Source: Candidatus Undinarchaeales archaeon (GTDB lineage Archaea > SpSt-1190 > JASMDC01). Taken from it: DNA of 64,000 bases. The stretch covers positions 32,099 through 96,098 of the forward strand of contig JASMDC010000010.1 of NCBI GenBank assembly GCA_030753015.1, given 5' to 3'. The notes beneath the pieces are model-generated. The model was not told where the DNA came from, searched no databases, and worked only from the letters and a program-made list of their open reading frames with translations. The stretch's first letter is position 1. Every line of letters begins with the position of its first letter. A program made the position numbers and the translations under genes. Shown piece after piece: positions 33,305 through 42,346 of this stretch.

Positions 33305-35323
33305 CTAGCGTTTATTGCGCTCTTGGCGCATATCCCGAAGTTCCTTGTGGAGCATGTCGATGGCCTCGCGCAGGTCGCCGATCTCTGACTTGAGCTCCTT
33401 CTCCTCGGCCGAGATCAACCGCACCTCGCGGTTGAGCTCCCGTTCTCCCTTGATGAGCTCTGCGGCCTCATGCTCCAGGATGACCTCTTCCTCGGCGATG
33501 CGCTCGACATCGTGCTTGAGCGATTGCTCGACGACAAGAAGGTTCTTGAGCTCGTTCACCGTCTCTTTCAACTCGGTTATCTCCTCGTGGAGCATGTTCT
33601 CCTCGTCCTTGAGGAAGATGACCTCCTTCTCCAGTATCTTCTCTTCCTGGACGTACTGCTCCTCGATCTTCTCGAATATCAGCTCGAGCTCCATGAAACG
33701 CTCCTTGATGCGCTTGAACTCCGTCAGTTCGAGCTCGTAGACGAAGTAGAACAGCAGGAGCACAAGGGGGATGATGGCCGCGACCTCGACGATACCCACG
33801 ATGACCTGGAGCCCCATGTTCGAATCACTGGACGCGAACATGAACCCGATGGCGAGGCCGATGCCCAATATAGCTCCCACGCCGAGCACCAGAAAGAGCC
33901 AGAACGAGGTGCTACCGTCTCCGAAACCACCGCTCTTTTCCTCTTTAGGCGGCTCCTTTGGCGTATCTCTCTTTGTCACAGTTGCCGGTGCTGCAGCACC
34001 TTCGTCTCGCATGTCTTCTTCCATGGTCTCACCACTGATATAAAGATACCCTCGCCGGCCTGCAAAGAGGGCGACGCCCGAAAGGATTACGCCCGCAGCC
34101 ATCACCAGCTCGGGGACGTGCACCAGGGTCAGCGCACCCAGGGAAAGGGCAGCGCACACGATCGACACCACTATCGGGATGGCCGGACGGTAGCCCGGAA
34201 CGCGTCCGAACCGTCGGACTATGACGGGGTGGGCCGCGGTCACCGATAGGTAGAGGATGAGCGCCAGAGGGACAAGGAGGTGGAGCAACGCCTCGTACTT
34301 GCCCCAGGCAAGGAACACCGAGGAGATGATGAACTGGAGGTAGATGGCAGCGTAGGGGACGTCCGCATCGTTCAGCTCGGCGAGCAGGGAGGGGAAGTGG
34401 CCCCGCCGCGCCATGGAGTACGGAAGGCGCGAGGATGATAGCACCCATGAGTTGGCCGTGCCCACCATGATGAGGAAGGCGGCGAGGGCCATGAAGTTTG
34501 ATCCAAGGCTGCCTATGGTGGGTCCGAGGATCTCTTTAGCCATGAGCGAGAGGGGAGCGTGACTTTCACCGAGCTCAGCTGAGGGGACCACTCCGAGAGC
34601 GGTGAAGGACACAAGAAAATACACGATGGTGACGCCCACGGTGGTGATGATGATCGCTTTTGGCATCATCGTCGGATCTGCCGCCTCCTCGCCCAGGAAG
34701 GTGACCGCTTCCCACCCGATGAACGGCTCGATGATGATGAGGATGGTGGCGATGATCGTGGCAGAGGTGAGGTCGGGGATTGCCACGAGGTTGGTGACCT
34801 CAACTTGACTGGCCCCGACAGCCGCGAGCCCCGCGAGCACAAGGAGCGCGAATCCGGACAGGAAGCTCTGGAGCAATGCTCCCGAGCGGACACCTGCAGT
34901 GTTCACCTTCACGAGCACGGCCAGCAGCACGATATTGAACACCACCTTGGACAGATCGTTGAAGGGGAGCACGAAGCTCAGGTACTCCGTTGCCGCCGAC
35001 ACGAGCATGGAGATCGTGATCCAGGAGATGATGCACGAGAGCCAGGCGACCACGAATCCGGGAAGGTTCCCAAAGGCGTTGCGCACGTATGTATAGGGGC
35101 CTCCCGCGTCCTGGAAGAACGCCGCCAGTTCGGCGATGACGAGGGACATGATGATGGCTCCACCACCGACGAGAACCCAGATGAAGAGCGAGGCGGGTCC
35201 CGCTGAACGAGCAGCGATGCCCGGGATCATAAAGATACCCGAGCCGATGATGGCCCCCATGCCGAGGAACACGAGATCGAGGAGCGATAGTTCCCGCTTC
35301 AGCTCGCCCCCTTCCGTGCTCAC
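33305..35323 (-). CDS. APC-superfamily amino acid permease fused to extra helices and a coiled coil
   Basis: Residues about 10-430 form a 12-helix APC permease: LDLVFLGMGAIIGSGIFMIP in helix 1 has the GSG-type substrate motif. A linker (KRDTPKEPPKEEKSGG) leads to two more membrane helices (FWLFLVLGVGAILGIGLAIG and VIVGIVEVAAIIPLVLLLFY), and then to a cytoplasmic coiled coil of about 150 residues rich in Glu, Lys and Leu at the C-terminus. Total 672 residues, against about 450 for a simple permease. The start GTG 35323 is set by a TTTTATTC box 27 bases upstream; the longer open frame covers the upstream gene. The coiled coil suggests oligomerisation or sensing. Confidence 0.88.
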   Translation of the reverse strand: MSTEGGELKRELSLLDLVFLGMGAIIGSGIFMIPGIAARSAGPASLFIWVLVGGGAIIMSLVIAELAAFFQDAGGPYTYVRNAFGNLPGFVVAWLSCIISWITISMLVSAATEYLSFVLPFNDLSKVVFNIVLLAVLVKVNTAGVRSGALLQSFLSGFALLVLAGLAAVGASQVEVTNLVAIPDLTSATIIATILIIIEPFIGWEAVTFLGEEAADPTMMPKAIIITTVGVTIVYFLVSFTALGVVPSAELGESHAPLSLMAKEILGPTIGSLGSNFMALAAFLIMVGTANSWVLSSSRLPYSMARRGHFPSLLAELNDADVPYAAIYLQFIISSVFLAWGKYEALLHLLVPLALILYLSVTAAHPVIVRRFGRVPGYRPAIPIVVSIVCAALSLGALTLVHVPELVMAAGVILSGVALFAGRRGYLYISGETMEEDMRDEGAAAPATVTKRDTPKEPPKEEKSGGFGDGSTSFWLFLVLGVGAILGIGLAIGFMFASSDSNMGLQVIVGIVEVAAIIPLVLLLFYFVYELELTEFKRIKERFMELELIFEKIEEQYVQEEKILEKEVIFLKDEENMLHEEITELKETVNELKNLLVVEQSLKHDVERIAEEEVILEHEAAELIKGERELNREVRLISAEEKELKSEIGDLREAIDMLHKELRDMRQERNKR

Positions 35324-35360
35324 GAGGTTAGAGCAGGAGCGAAAAGAATAAAACGGTTTT

Positions 35361-35687
35361 TCACTCGGCGCGGCTGATCCTCTTCTTGGTCTTCCTCTCG
35401 ACCCGTTCGTTCTTGCGTGCCAGGCGCTCCAGATCGGGATTGACGCCGTGGAAATAGTACTTGAGCACGAGGAACGCCAGGATGAGGAAGGGCGAGAGCA
35501 CGGCGAGCACGATGGTGGCATACTCGCACTGTGGGCCCGGATCACGCCATGAGCAGTAGAGGGAGCCCGCGGTCCCGGTGAACACGATGGGGAGGAAGAG
35601 ATAGAGGAGGAAAAGCCATATGATGACGATATCGGTCGCTAGGAGCACGACCTCCCGTGGGATCCCCGAGCCCTGGTCCACGAGCAT
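35361..35687 (-). CDS. small two-helix membrane protein
   Basis: A 108-residue protein with two membrane helices (VVLLATDIVIIWLFLLYLFL and ATIVLAVLSPFLILAFLVLK), a short loop with two cysteines (LYCSWRDPGPQCEY) and a basic C-terminal tail (ERVERKTKKRISRAE). It lies 37 bases upstream of the APC permease gene on the same strand and may be co-regulated, although that gene has its own TATA box. A TTTTTATGG element lies just upstream of the ATG. No known family. Confidence 0.65.
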   Translation of the reverse strand: MLVDQGSGIPREVVLLATDIVIIWLFLLYLFLPIVFTGTAGSLYCSWRDPGPQCEYATIVLAVLSPFLILAFLVLKYYFHGVNPDLERLARKNERVERKTKKRISRAE

Positions 35688-35822
35688 GGGTGATGCGGCG
35701 CATCCATAAAAAGGCTTCGCCCCCCGACCGTGCGAAAGTGACTCACAGATTCAAAATGTATATATACAGCCTTACCCGCTGGACCCCGGCATCGGGTATG
35801 AAGCCCGAACGGGGTGTGCGAG

Positions 35823-37007
35823 ATGGATATACGGGACGGGAACCTTGGAGCGTATCACACGTACGAGGAGGCGATGGAGGAGATCGAGCGGGTCGCCGCC
35901 GAGAATCCTGACATCGCCAGGGTGGAGACCATCGGTTATTCCACCTACGGCAGACCGATAAAGGCCATCAAGATATCCAAGGACGTGGACGTGGAGGATC
36001 CGGACAAGCCCGAAGTGCTCTACATGGGCCAGACCCACGCTCGTGAGGTCATCTCGGCCGAGGCCAGCCTCGGTGTAGTCGACCGACTCATCGACGGATA
36101 CGGGACCGACGACTACGTCACCGGTCTCGTTGACTCCCGCCAGATCTGGGTCGTGCCCGTGGTCAATCCGGACGGTTCCATGAAGGTCGCAGAGGACGTC
36201 ACCGCGAGGGGCGACTCGTCCTGGCGCGGTAATTGTCGTGACAACAACGGCAACGGGAAGGTCGATGACGGCGACGGTGTCGACCTCAACCGCAACTGGG
36301 CTCGCAACTGGGGCGGCCAGGGTTCCAGCGGGACACCCGGCAGCCAGACCTACCGCGGCCCGGCACCATTCAGCGAGCCCGAGACGGCCGCCATCAAGAA
36401 GCTTGCCGAGGAGCACGACTTCGTCACCTCGGTCTCGTTCCACTCATACTCGGGGCTCATCCTCTATCCACTTGGGTACACGACGACCCCGGCCAAGGAC
36501 GAGGACCTCCTGAGATCGATCGCCGAGAACATGCGCGACCATCAGCCTTACGAGAAATACATAGCCGAGAAGTCCTCGGACCTCTACGTGGCGTCCGGCG
36601 ACTCGGACGACTGGCTCTACGAGGACATGGGCGTGCTCGCATTCACCTTCGAGGTCTACAAGGGGGGTAACAGCTGGTGGAACACATTCAAGCAGTTCAA
36701 TCCACCCGAGGACCGCATCCAGTACCACGTGGACAACGTCGTCCCCGCGGCCCTCTACGCGGCAGAGATCGCTGACGATCCGTCCCAGGCGCTCATCGAG
36801 CGGGAAGAGCGGGACGCCCAGGGGCCGCCCGCGCCCGAGGGTCCCCGCGATCCGGCCGACTACTGGCCTGAGGACGACAACCCATACTTCGGCGGCTTAC
36901 CGGGCGACTTCATGCTCAATGAGCTCACCCCCGGGTACCGCGGGACCGACGAGGACCCGGCCGAGGCCTACCGCCGCGCCGAGTGCGAGCCCGACTGCGA
37001 AGGATAG
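35823..37007 (+). CDS. M14 zinc carboxypeptidase, copy 1
   Basis: A 394-residue M14 peptidase. MGQTHAREVISAE gives the HxxE zinc ligands near residue 70, VVNPDG and DGVDLNRNW give the substrate-binding Asn-Arg, SFHSYSG supplies the third zinc histidine and AFTFEVY the catalytic glutamate. No signal peptide or pro-domain is visible, so it is probably cytosolic. A tail of about 70 residues rich in Pro and acidic residues follows the catalytic core. ATG 35823 has GGGGTG 6-11 bases upstream and a GTATATATAC box about 55 bases upstream, so the mRNA has a leader. Confidence 0.92.
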   Translation: MDIRDGNLGAYHTYEEAMEEIERVAAENPDIARVETIGYSTYGRPIKAIKISKDVDVEDPDKPEVLYMGQTHAREVISAEASLGVVDRLIDGYGTDDYVTGLVDSRQIWVVPVVNPDGSMKVAEDVTARGDSSWRGNCRDNNGNGKVDDGDGVDLNRNWARNWGGQGSSGTPGSQTYRGPAPFSEPETAAIKKLAEEHDFVTSVSFHSYSGLILYPLGYTTTPAKDEDLLRSIAENMRDHQPYEKYIAEKSSDLYVASGDSDDWLYEDMGVLAFTFEVYKGGNSWWNTFKQFNPPEDRIQYHVDNVVPAALYAAEIADDPSQALIEREERDAQGPPAPEGPRDPADYWPEDDNPYFGGLPGDFMLNELTPGYRGTDEDPAEAYRRAECEPDCEG

Positions 37008-37171
37008 TCGCTTCGAAGGACTAGAGGAGCCCACCTCGCAAGTCGTACCGCTGTCGATGGGCCCCTGCCCTACGTCCATCGACGTGCAAATGTATATAAA
37101 CCGGCTAAGGTGCTAGAATTCTCACCGGGACAGGGGTCGGTGGACCTCTCGACCGACAGGGGTACAGAGAG

Positions 37172-38260
37172 ATGGACATTCGGGACGGTAACCTTGGAGC
37201 GTATCATACGTATGAAGAGGCCATGGAGGAGATCGAGCGGGTAGCTGCAGAGCACCCGGACATCGCCAGGATCGAGACCATCGGTTATTCCACCTACGGT
37301 CGACCGATCAAGGCTATCAAGATCTCCAAGGACGTGGACGTAGAGGATCCTGACAAACCTGAAGTGCTGTACATGGGCCAGACCCACGCCCGCGAGGTCA
37401 TCTCGGCCGAGGTGAGCCTGGGTGTCATCGACCGTCTCGTCGACGGTTACGGGACCGACGACTACGTAACCGGTCTTGTGGACTCACGCCAGATCTGGGT
37501 GGTGCCCGTGGTCAACCCCGACGGCGCCGTGCAGGTAGCAAAAGAGGTCACCGAGACGGGCGACTCGTCCTGGCGCGGTAACTGCCGTGACAACAACGGC
37601 AGCGGCACGGTCGACTCCGGCGACGGCGTGGACCTCAATCGCAACTTCGGGCGAGGTTGGGGCGGTTCCGGCTCCAGCGGCAGCCCCGGCAGCCAGACCT
37701 ACCGCGGCCCAGCACCCTTCAGTGAGCCGGAGACGGCGGCCATCAAGGACCTTGTGGACAAGCATGACTTCGTCACCAGCGTGTCGTTCCACTCATACTC
37801 GGGACTCATCCTCTACCCCACCGCGTACACCAATGATCCGGCCGAGGACCACGACCTGCTGAAGTCCATCGCCGAGAACATGCGGGACCGCCAGCCCCAC
37901 GAGAAGTACGTGGCTCAGAAGTGCACTGACCTCTACGTGGCATCGGGCATCTCCGACGATTGGCTCTACGAGGACAAAGGCGTCATGGCCTTCACCTTCG
38001 AGATCTACAAGGGCGGCAGTGGTTGGTGGAACACCTTCAAGCGGTTCAATCCGCCCGAGGAGGATATCCAGTACCACGTGGACAACAACGTTGGTGCGGC
38101 CCTCTACGCGGCTGAGATCGCCGACGATCCGAGCCAGGCACTGACCGAGCGTGCCGAGCGCGACGCCAAGGGCGGACCCTTCGACCGCTCGGTGTCGACG
38201 TACGAGGACTTCGCCGAATATATCGGCCACGAGACGGAAGGGTACGACGTCCCTGCCTAG
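37172..38260 (+). CDS. M14 zinc carboxypeptidase, copy 2
   Basis: A 362-residue close paralogue of the preceding gene, nearly identical over the first 110 residues, with the same THARE, DLNRN, FHSYSG and FEIY motifs, but a shorter C-terminal tail. Its upstream region has an equivalent TATA element (ATGTATATAAA) and leader, so the duplication included the promoter. One plain difference is Cys in QKCTDLYVASG where copy 1 has Ser. Two cytosolic carboxypeptidases fit the peptide-degrading profile of this stretch (pepT, DUF45). Confidence 0.92.
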   Translation: MDIRDGNLGAYHTYEEAMEEIERVAAEHPDIARIETIGYSTYGRPIKAIKISKDVDVEDPDKPEVLYMGQTHAREVISAEVSLGVIDRLVDGYGTDDYVTGLVDSRQIWVVPVVNPDGAVQVAKEVTETGDSSWRGNCRDNNGSGTVDSGDGVDLNRNFGRGWGGSGSSGSPGSQTYRGPAPFSEPETAAIKDLVDKHDFVTSVSFHSYSGLILYPTAYTNDPAEDHDLLKSIAENMRDRQPHEKYVAQKCTDLYVASGISDDWLYEDKGVMAFTFEIYKGGSGWWNTFKRFNPPEEDIQYHVDNNVGAALYAAEIADDPSQALTERAERDAKGGPFDRSVSTYEDFAEYIGHETEGYDVPA

Positions 38261-38278
38261 GTCAACGTCTCAGGTGTA

Positions 38279-38872
38279 TCATCTATCAAAAGGAGCGAGC
38301 AGTCGGTCGAGCGCCTCGGGGGCGGTCGCCCCGTGGAGCTGGTAGCTGTACTCGAAGCTCTTCTGGCCCATACGGTCGTCCAGGCGGATCACGAGCGTGT
38401 CGTCCACCCGGTCGATGTCGATGACTGCGTAGTTGGACGCATCATCACCGTTCGGTGTGAAGCCGTCCACGGACACGTCGAGCGTGTCGGGCGCTATTGC
38501 TGCGTGGAGGCACGCCCCGGCGTTCTCGAGGTAGACGTCCATCCCGGCGAACGAGCCGTCGGGTGCGTAGATCCCGAACACCCGGGCCTCGAAGTGGGAT
38601 CCCTCAACCTTGTGCTCCAGTGTTGCATAGCCCGTGTCGGAGCGGATGTCGTTCCGCACCTCTTCTTTGAGACCGTCCGCCTCGGTGCACGAAGTACGGA
38701 TGACACCGTAGAAATCAGTGCCCGGGGAGACGTACCTTCCCTCCTCGTCAGCGTGCCGCTTGATGACCAGGCGATGGTTCCCCGCTGAAAGGCTCACTTC
38801 GTCGAGACCTAGGGAAGCGTGCTCGTCGAGGTACCCTTCGACCGTGAGGGACAGATGGTCGCCGTACTCCAT
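38279..38872 (-). CDS. hypothetical protein, 197 residues
   Basis: No family is recognised. The protein is beta-rich and acidic, ends in YSYQLHGATAPEALDRLL, and has no signal peptide or membrane helix. Three starts are possible; the GTTTATATG element around 38908 overlaps the ATG at 38905, which makes the next in-frame ATG at 38872 (MEYGDHLSLTV) the better start. It is convergent with the second carboxypeptidase gene and divergent from prephenate dehydratase. Confidence 0.6.
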   Translation of the reverse strand: MEYGDHLSLTVEGYLDEHASLGLDEVSLSAGNHRLVIKRHADEEGRYVSPGTDFYGVIRTSCTEADGLKEEVRNDIRSDTGYATLEHKVEGSHFEARVFGIYAPDGSFAGMDVYLENAGACLHAAIAPDTLDVSVDGFTPNGDDASNYAVIDIDRVDDTLVIRLDDRMGQKSFEYSYQLHGATAPEALDRLLAPFDR

Positions 38873-39002
38873 GGTCAACGGATACCGCGCCGGAACGACC
38901 GCCATATAAACCTTCTCTTTCGGGCGCCGTTCCCTCTGTTGCGGAGATCTGCACCCCATCCACATTTAAATCCGACCCGGCCCAACCTTCATCGGTATCG
39001 AC

Positions 39003-39824
39003 ATGACCGTTTCCGTTGCCTTCCAGGGCGAGCGCGGCGCCTTCAGCGAGGCGGCAGCTATCAAGTACTTCGGTAACGGAGTGAAGCCCGTGCCGCTGCC
39101 ATCCTTCGAGGAGGTGTTCGCAGCGGTCCACGACGGGCAGTGCGTGTACGGGATCGTCCCCATCGAGAACTCCCTTGCCGGCTCGATCCACCGTAACTAC
39201 GACCTGCTGGTGCGTCACAACCTCCACATAGTGGGCGAGGTGAACCTGCGGATCATCCACTGTCTCATCGTCAATCCCGGCGTCACACTCAAGGAAATCA
39301 AGCGGGTGTATTCCCATCCCCAGGCGCTGGCCCAGTGCGAGGGTTCCATCACCCAGATCGGAGCCGAGCCATTCCCGACCTACGACACCGCGGGCGCGGT
39401 CCGTTTCATCAAGGAGCAGGCCGTCACGGACGGTGCTGCCATCGCCAGCCGACAGGCTGCCGTGGACTGGGAGATGGATGTGCTCCAGGAGGGGATGGAG
39501 GACTGGGGAGAGAACCTCACCCGGTTCCTGGTCCTTTCACCGAAGGAAGAGGTGCCCGAGAGCGATGCAAAGACGTCCATCGTGTTCGCCATGAAGGACG
39601 TGCCTGGGGCCCTGTTCAAGGCACTCTCGGTGTTCGCCCTGCGCGACATCAACCTCACCAAGATCGAATCACGTCCCCTACGAGGACAACCCTGGCAGTA
39701 CCTGTTCTACCTGGACTTCGAGGGGACGATGGCAGAGGAGCGCTGCCAGCGCGCCATCGGCCACCTCGGCGAGATCACAAGCTACTTCCGACTACTGGGA
39801 TCGTACTCTGCGGCGACGGAGTGA
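39003..39824 (+). CDS. pheA: prephenate dehydratase with ACT domain
   Basis: The 273-residue protein converts prephenate to phenylpyruvate in phenylalanine synthesis. VAFQGERGAFSEAAA opens the catalytic domain, GIVPIENSLAGSI is the substrate motif, and ENLTRFLVL closes it (the conserved TRF lies here). Residues 190-270 are an ACT domain with KIESRPLRGQPWQYLFYLDFEG, the ESRP phenylalanine-binding motif, so feedback inhibition by phenylalanine is likely. No chorismate mutase is fused. A CATTTAAAT box lies about 36 bases upstream of the ATG. Confidence 0.95.
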   Translation: MTVSVAFQGERGAFSEAAAIKYFGNGVKPVPLPSFEEVFAAVHDGQCVYGIVPIENSLAGSIHRNYDLLVRHNLHIVGEVNLRIIHCLIVNPGVTLKEIKRVYSHPQALAQCEGSITQIGAEPFPTYDTAGAVRFIKEQAVTDGAAIASRQAAVDWEMDVLQEGMEDWGENLTRFLVLSPKEEVPESDAKTSIVFAMKDVPGALFKALSVFALRDINLTKIESRPLRGQPWQYLFYLDFEGTMAEERCQRAIGHLGEITSYFRLLGSYSAATE

Positions 39825-39840
39825 GGTCTAGTCCGCTGCA

Positions 39841-39990
39841 TCAAGGCATTCGTTCTTGAGCCTGGCGAAGGCGAGAGCACGTGCTCGGTTCCCGTTCGGC
39901 TCCGCGCAACGACATGTCGAGCGTATAGGCAAGACCTGCCACGCCGACGACCAGGAGCAGCACCATCGCCGCTACCTGTTTGGGCTCCAT
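39841..39990 (-). CDS. 49-residue single-helix membrane protein
   Basis: The short product MEPKQVAAMVLLLVVGVAG... is one membrane helix followed by a charged tail with one cysteine. The longer open frame to 40116 is unlikely, because a GAATATAAA element at 40015-40023 lies about 28 bases upstream of ATG 39990, as expected for a leaderless gene. It is divergent from the 225-residue gene at 40094. Function unknown. Confidence 0.5.
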   Translation of the reverse strand: MEPKQVAAMVLLLVVGVAGLAYTLDMSLRGAEREPSTCSRLRQAQERMP

Positions 39991-40093
39991 ACGGTGTCTG
40001 GGAGCGTTCACCATTTTATATTCATCATCGTGCCGCTCCGGATTGGCCGCCTCGCCAAAACGCCTATAAATGTATCCCCACATCCCGCCCCCG

Positions 40094-40771
40094 ATGGTGG
40101 ACCCGCCTGACGGCAAGGACGGATCGGAGGACCTCTACCTCAACGACCTCGCCCAGCCCGCATGCCGTCACGGAACGCCCATGACACGGCCCCAGCTGGC
40201 ACACCGTATCGGCGTGTTCTTCCAGGAAGAGAAGTGGGAGGTGCGCCAGGAAGGGGGCACCACAGGTCCGGAGCACGGGTTCGATCTGCTCCTCAGGAAG
40301 GGACGGCGGGGGGCTGCCGTCACCGTCCTCACCAGTAACTCCCTAAGAGACGTGGACGAGGCCGCACGCCACATCCGAGCGCTCCAGGAACAGCGCCCCC
40401 AGGTGAAGCCGTACCTCGGGATCGACTGCACCCAGTTGACCTCGCTCTTGCGGGGGGACGTCGGAGCGGCCACCCTTGCGTGTGTCGAGGAACTGGGCGC
40501 GGGCATTGTGGCCGTGTCCCCTGATGCCGTGCTCCTTCTGGAGAACGTGGACGACGTTGACTGGCACGACAAGGACTTCTCACATTGCTTTGGATGCCCC
40601 GCATGCGAGGGGTTCGTCATCGATCCATTCGGCTATCTCTTGTTCAGGTTCGGACTGGCCCACGCCATCAAGGCAGTGGGGGCCGAGGAGTTCCAGGCCA
40701 TGACCGGTGTCGACCTCAACATCTCGGTGGAGGACGCCGAGCGGGACCTGGTGGGCGAGCCGGAGGAATAA
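40094..40771 (+). CDS. unknown protein, possibly restriction-endonuclease-like fold
   Basis: A 225-residue protein. The central HGFDLLLRKGRRGAAVTVLTS resembles a degenerate PD-(D/E)XK core (Asp, strand, strand), but the ExK is not evident. A CFGCPACEGF cluster near residue 173 could bind zinc. The start ATG 40094 is chosen because a CCTATAAATG box covers the earlier ATG at 40070, which puts the transcript start at about 40093. It has no obvious operon partner; the next gene has its own TATA box. Confidence 0.6.
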   Translation: MVDPPDGKDGSEDLYLNDLAQPACRHGTPMTRPQLAHRIGVFFQEEKWEVRQEGGTTGPEHGFDLLLRKGRRGAAVTVLTSNSLRDVDEAARHIRALQEQRPQVKPYLGIDCTQLTSLLRGDVGAATLACVEELGAGIVAVSPDAVLLLENVDDVDWHDKDFSHCFGCPACEGFVIDPFGYLLFRFGLAHAIKAVGAEEFQAMTGVDLNISVEDAERDLVGEPEE

Positions 40772-40803
40772 CCCTCTTAAGCCTTCACCCGCTATCCTGT
40801 CCC

Positions 40804-42033
40804 ATGGCCGCGGACACCGACATGATCATCCCATCGTACATCGAACGCACCGGTGGCGTGCTGCGGATGGTACCCAACTTCCAGGCCCGGTTCTACCGGG
40901 ACGGTGGCAGGTTCCCGGGCGTGAACCGTGGTGACGGCAGGCCCGTGGACGAGCTGGGGAACTTCGTCGACGAGCGTTGGCTGTTCTCCATCACGCGCAT
41001 CGAGCAGGAGGGAGCTTCTGGCGAGGACGGGCTCAGCACCGTGGCCGATGAGGACGGCAGCCCGCTCTGCACGCTCGACGCTCTCGTACGCGCACACGCC
41101 GACATCATGCTAGGCGCCGACTACGTGGCGGCCCACGGTGGGCCGGGCGTGGCCATCTTCGAGCTGCTGGCAAAGATCCTCGACATAGGTTCACGGCCCG
41201 ACGACCGTATCAACTGTCACATCCATCCGCGAAAGGACGAGGCCTACTACTACCCGCCCATCCGCGGACAGGACGACGTCTATCTGGCCATGGGTTTCTT
41301 CGGGGGCACTCGCGACCGCGTACGGCAGTGCCTCGAGCAGGCCGTGAGCGGAGAGCGGGCGGACAGCATTCTTCATCTCCAGCCCCACTTCCGGCTCAAG
41401 GTGGGGAGCGGATGGCACGTGTACGCCGGGATGCCCCACTCGCCCGTAGGCTACGTGTTCGAGCTCCAGCGGCCTCGCGACGACTTCAGGCTCCTCCAGC
41501 TCTACCACAGGGGCCAGGACAAGCTGTTCGAGCCCGACCTCCTGCTCCGGGGGGACGATGCCGTGGAGGCTGCGATGGCGGACATCGACTGGGCGATGGC
41601 CGAGAGCCCCTACATCTGGCACCTCTTCCACGTCGAGCCCGAGCGCATCGAGGAAACGTCGGTCGCGGGCGTCGTGGAGGAACGATGGGTGTTCAATCCC
41701 GACCGAACACGGCTGTGGAGCGGCAAGGAGGTCGTGCTGGAGCCGGGGAAGACCTACACGTCCCGCGAACAGGGTGCCTACGGCCTCTTCGTGTTCACGG
41801 GGAAGGGCACCGTGGCAGGGCTCGACGTCGCTGCCGGTGATCCGGAGCGGGACGAGCTCTTCGTCTCCCACCGTGCTGGGACGGCAGGGATCGAGGTAAC
41901 CAACACCGGCGACTGTCCGCTCGTGTTCTACACCTTCTTCCCGGCGGACGTGAACACCGCACCCCTGCTGTACGACGATCAGCGGTTCAGGGAATGGATG
42001 GCAGTCACGAGCATCGAGCCCAGAGGCTACTGA
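40804..42033 (+). CDS. class I mannose-6-phosphate isomerase-like cupin protein
   Basis: A 409-residue bicupin related to ManA. FELLAKILDIGSRPDDRINCHIHPRKDEA parallels the ManA metal-site region (the HxH and following Glu), GSGWHVYAGMPHSPVGYVFELQRP parallels the later metal histidine segment, and a second barrel follows (EVVLEPGKTYTSREQGAYGLFVF). Substrate may be mannose-6-phosphate or another sugar. CTTAAGCC lies 27 bases before the ATG, supporting a leaderless message; the much longer open frame upstream is rejected. Confidence 0.7.
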   Translation: MAADTDMIIPSYIERTGGVLRMVPNFQARFYRDGGRFPGVNRGDGRPVDELGNFVDERWLFSITRIEQEGASGEDGLSTVADEDGSPLCTLDALVRAHADIMLGADYVAAHGGPGVAIFELLAKILDIGSRPDDRINCHIHPRKDEAYYYPPIRGQDDVYLAMGFFGGTRDRVRQCLEQAVSGERADSILHLQPHFRLKVGSGWHVYAGMPHSPVGYVFELQRPRDDFRLLQLYHRGQDKLFEPDLLLRGDDAVEAAMADIDWAMAESPYIWHLFHVEPERIEETSVAGVVEERWVFNPDRTRLWSGKEVVLEPGKTYTSREQGAYGLFVFTGKGTVAGLDVAAGDPERDELFVSHRAGTAGIEVTNTGDCPLVFYTFFPADVNTAPLLYDDQRFREWMAVTSIEPRGY

Positions 42034-42042
42034 CGGCCCGCC

Positions 42043-42321
42043 CTACTCCTCGAAAGAGAACCCAGGGCAGCCAGCATCTTCGAGATCGGTCCCGGTGATC
42101 GGGAAGGCGCGGCATTGGAGCGGTCTGTGCTCGTAGATGGAGCATCCGGTTCCCCCGTCCTCGAGCTCGACGAGGTAGGGGCAGTAGACACCGAGCTTGC
42201 AGCATCGTCCGCATCGCTGGCATGAACCCTTTCTTCTGGCGTGCTGGGACGCGATGAAATCCTTCTTTAGATGGGATTGGTAGAAGCGTCGCACCTTACC
42301 CACCCAGTGTCGAAAGGCCAT
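42043..42321 (-). CDS. YkgJ-type (UPF0153) zinc/iron-chelating protein
   Basis: A 92-residue protein with the YkgJ motif CQRCGRCCKLGVYCPYL, a further cysteine in GCSIYEHRPLQCRAFPI, and a final CPGF. Eight cysteines probably hold a metal or Fe-S cluster. Biochemical role is not known for this family. ATG 42321 is placed 25 bases after a CTTAAAGG box. It follows the Cys-rich exported protein gene on the same strand. Confidence 0.8.
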   Translation of the reverse strand: MAFRHWVGKVRRFYQSHLKKDFIASQHARRKGSCQRCGRCCKLGVYCPYLVELEDGGTGCSIYEHRPLQCRAFPITGTDLEDAGCPGFSFEE

Positions 42322-42346
42322 CCGGCACGCGGCCAACCGCCATCCT

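Noticed and set aside
35324..35545. N-terminal extension of the APC permease
   Set aside because: It overlaps the small membrane-protein gene and a TATA element, and lacks permease sequence.
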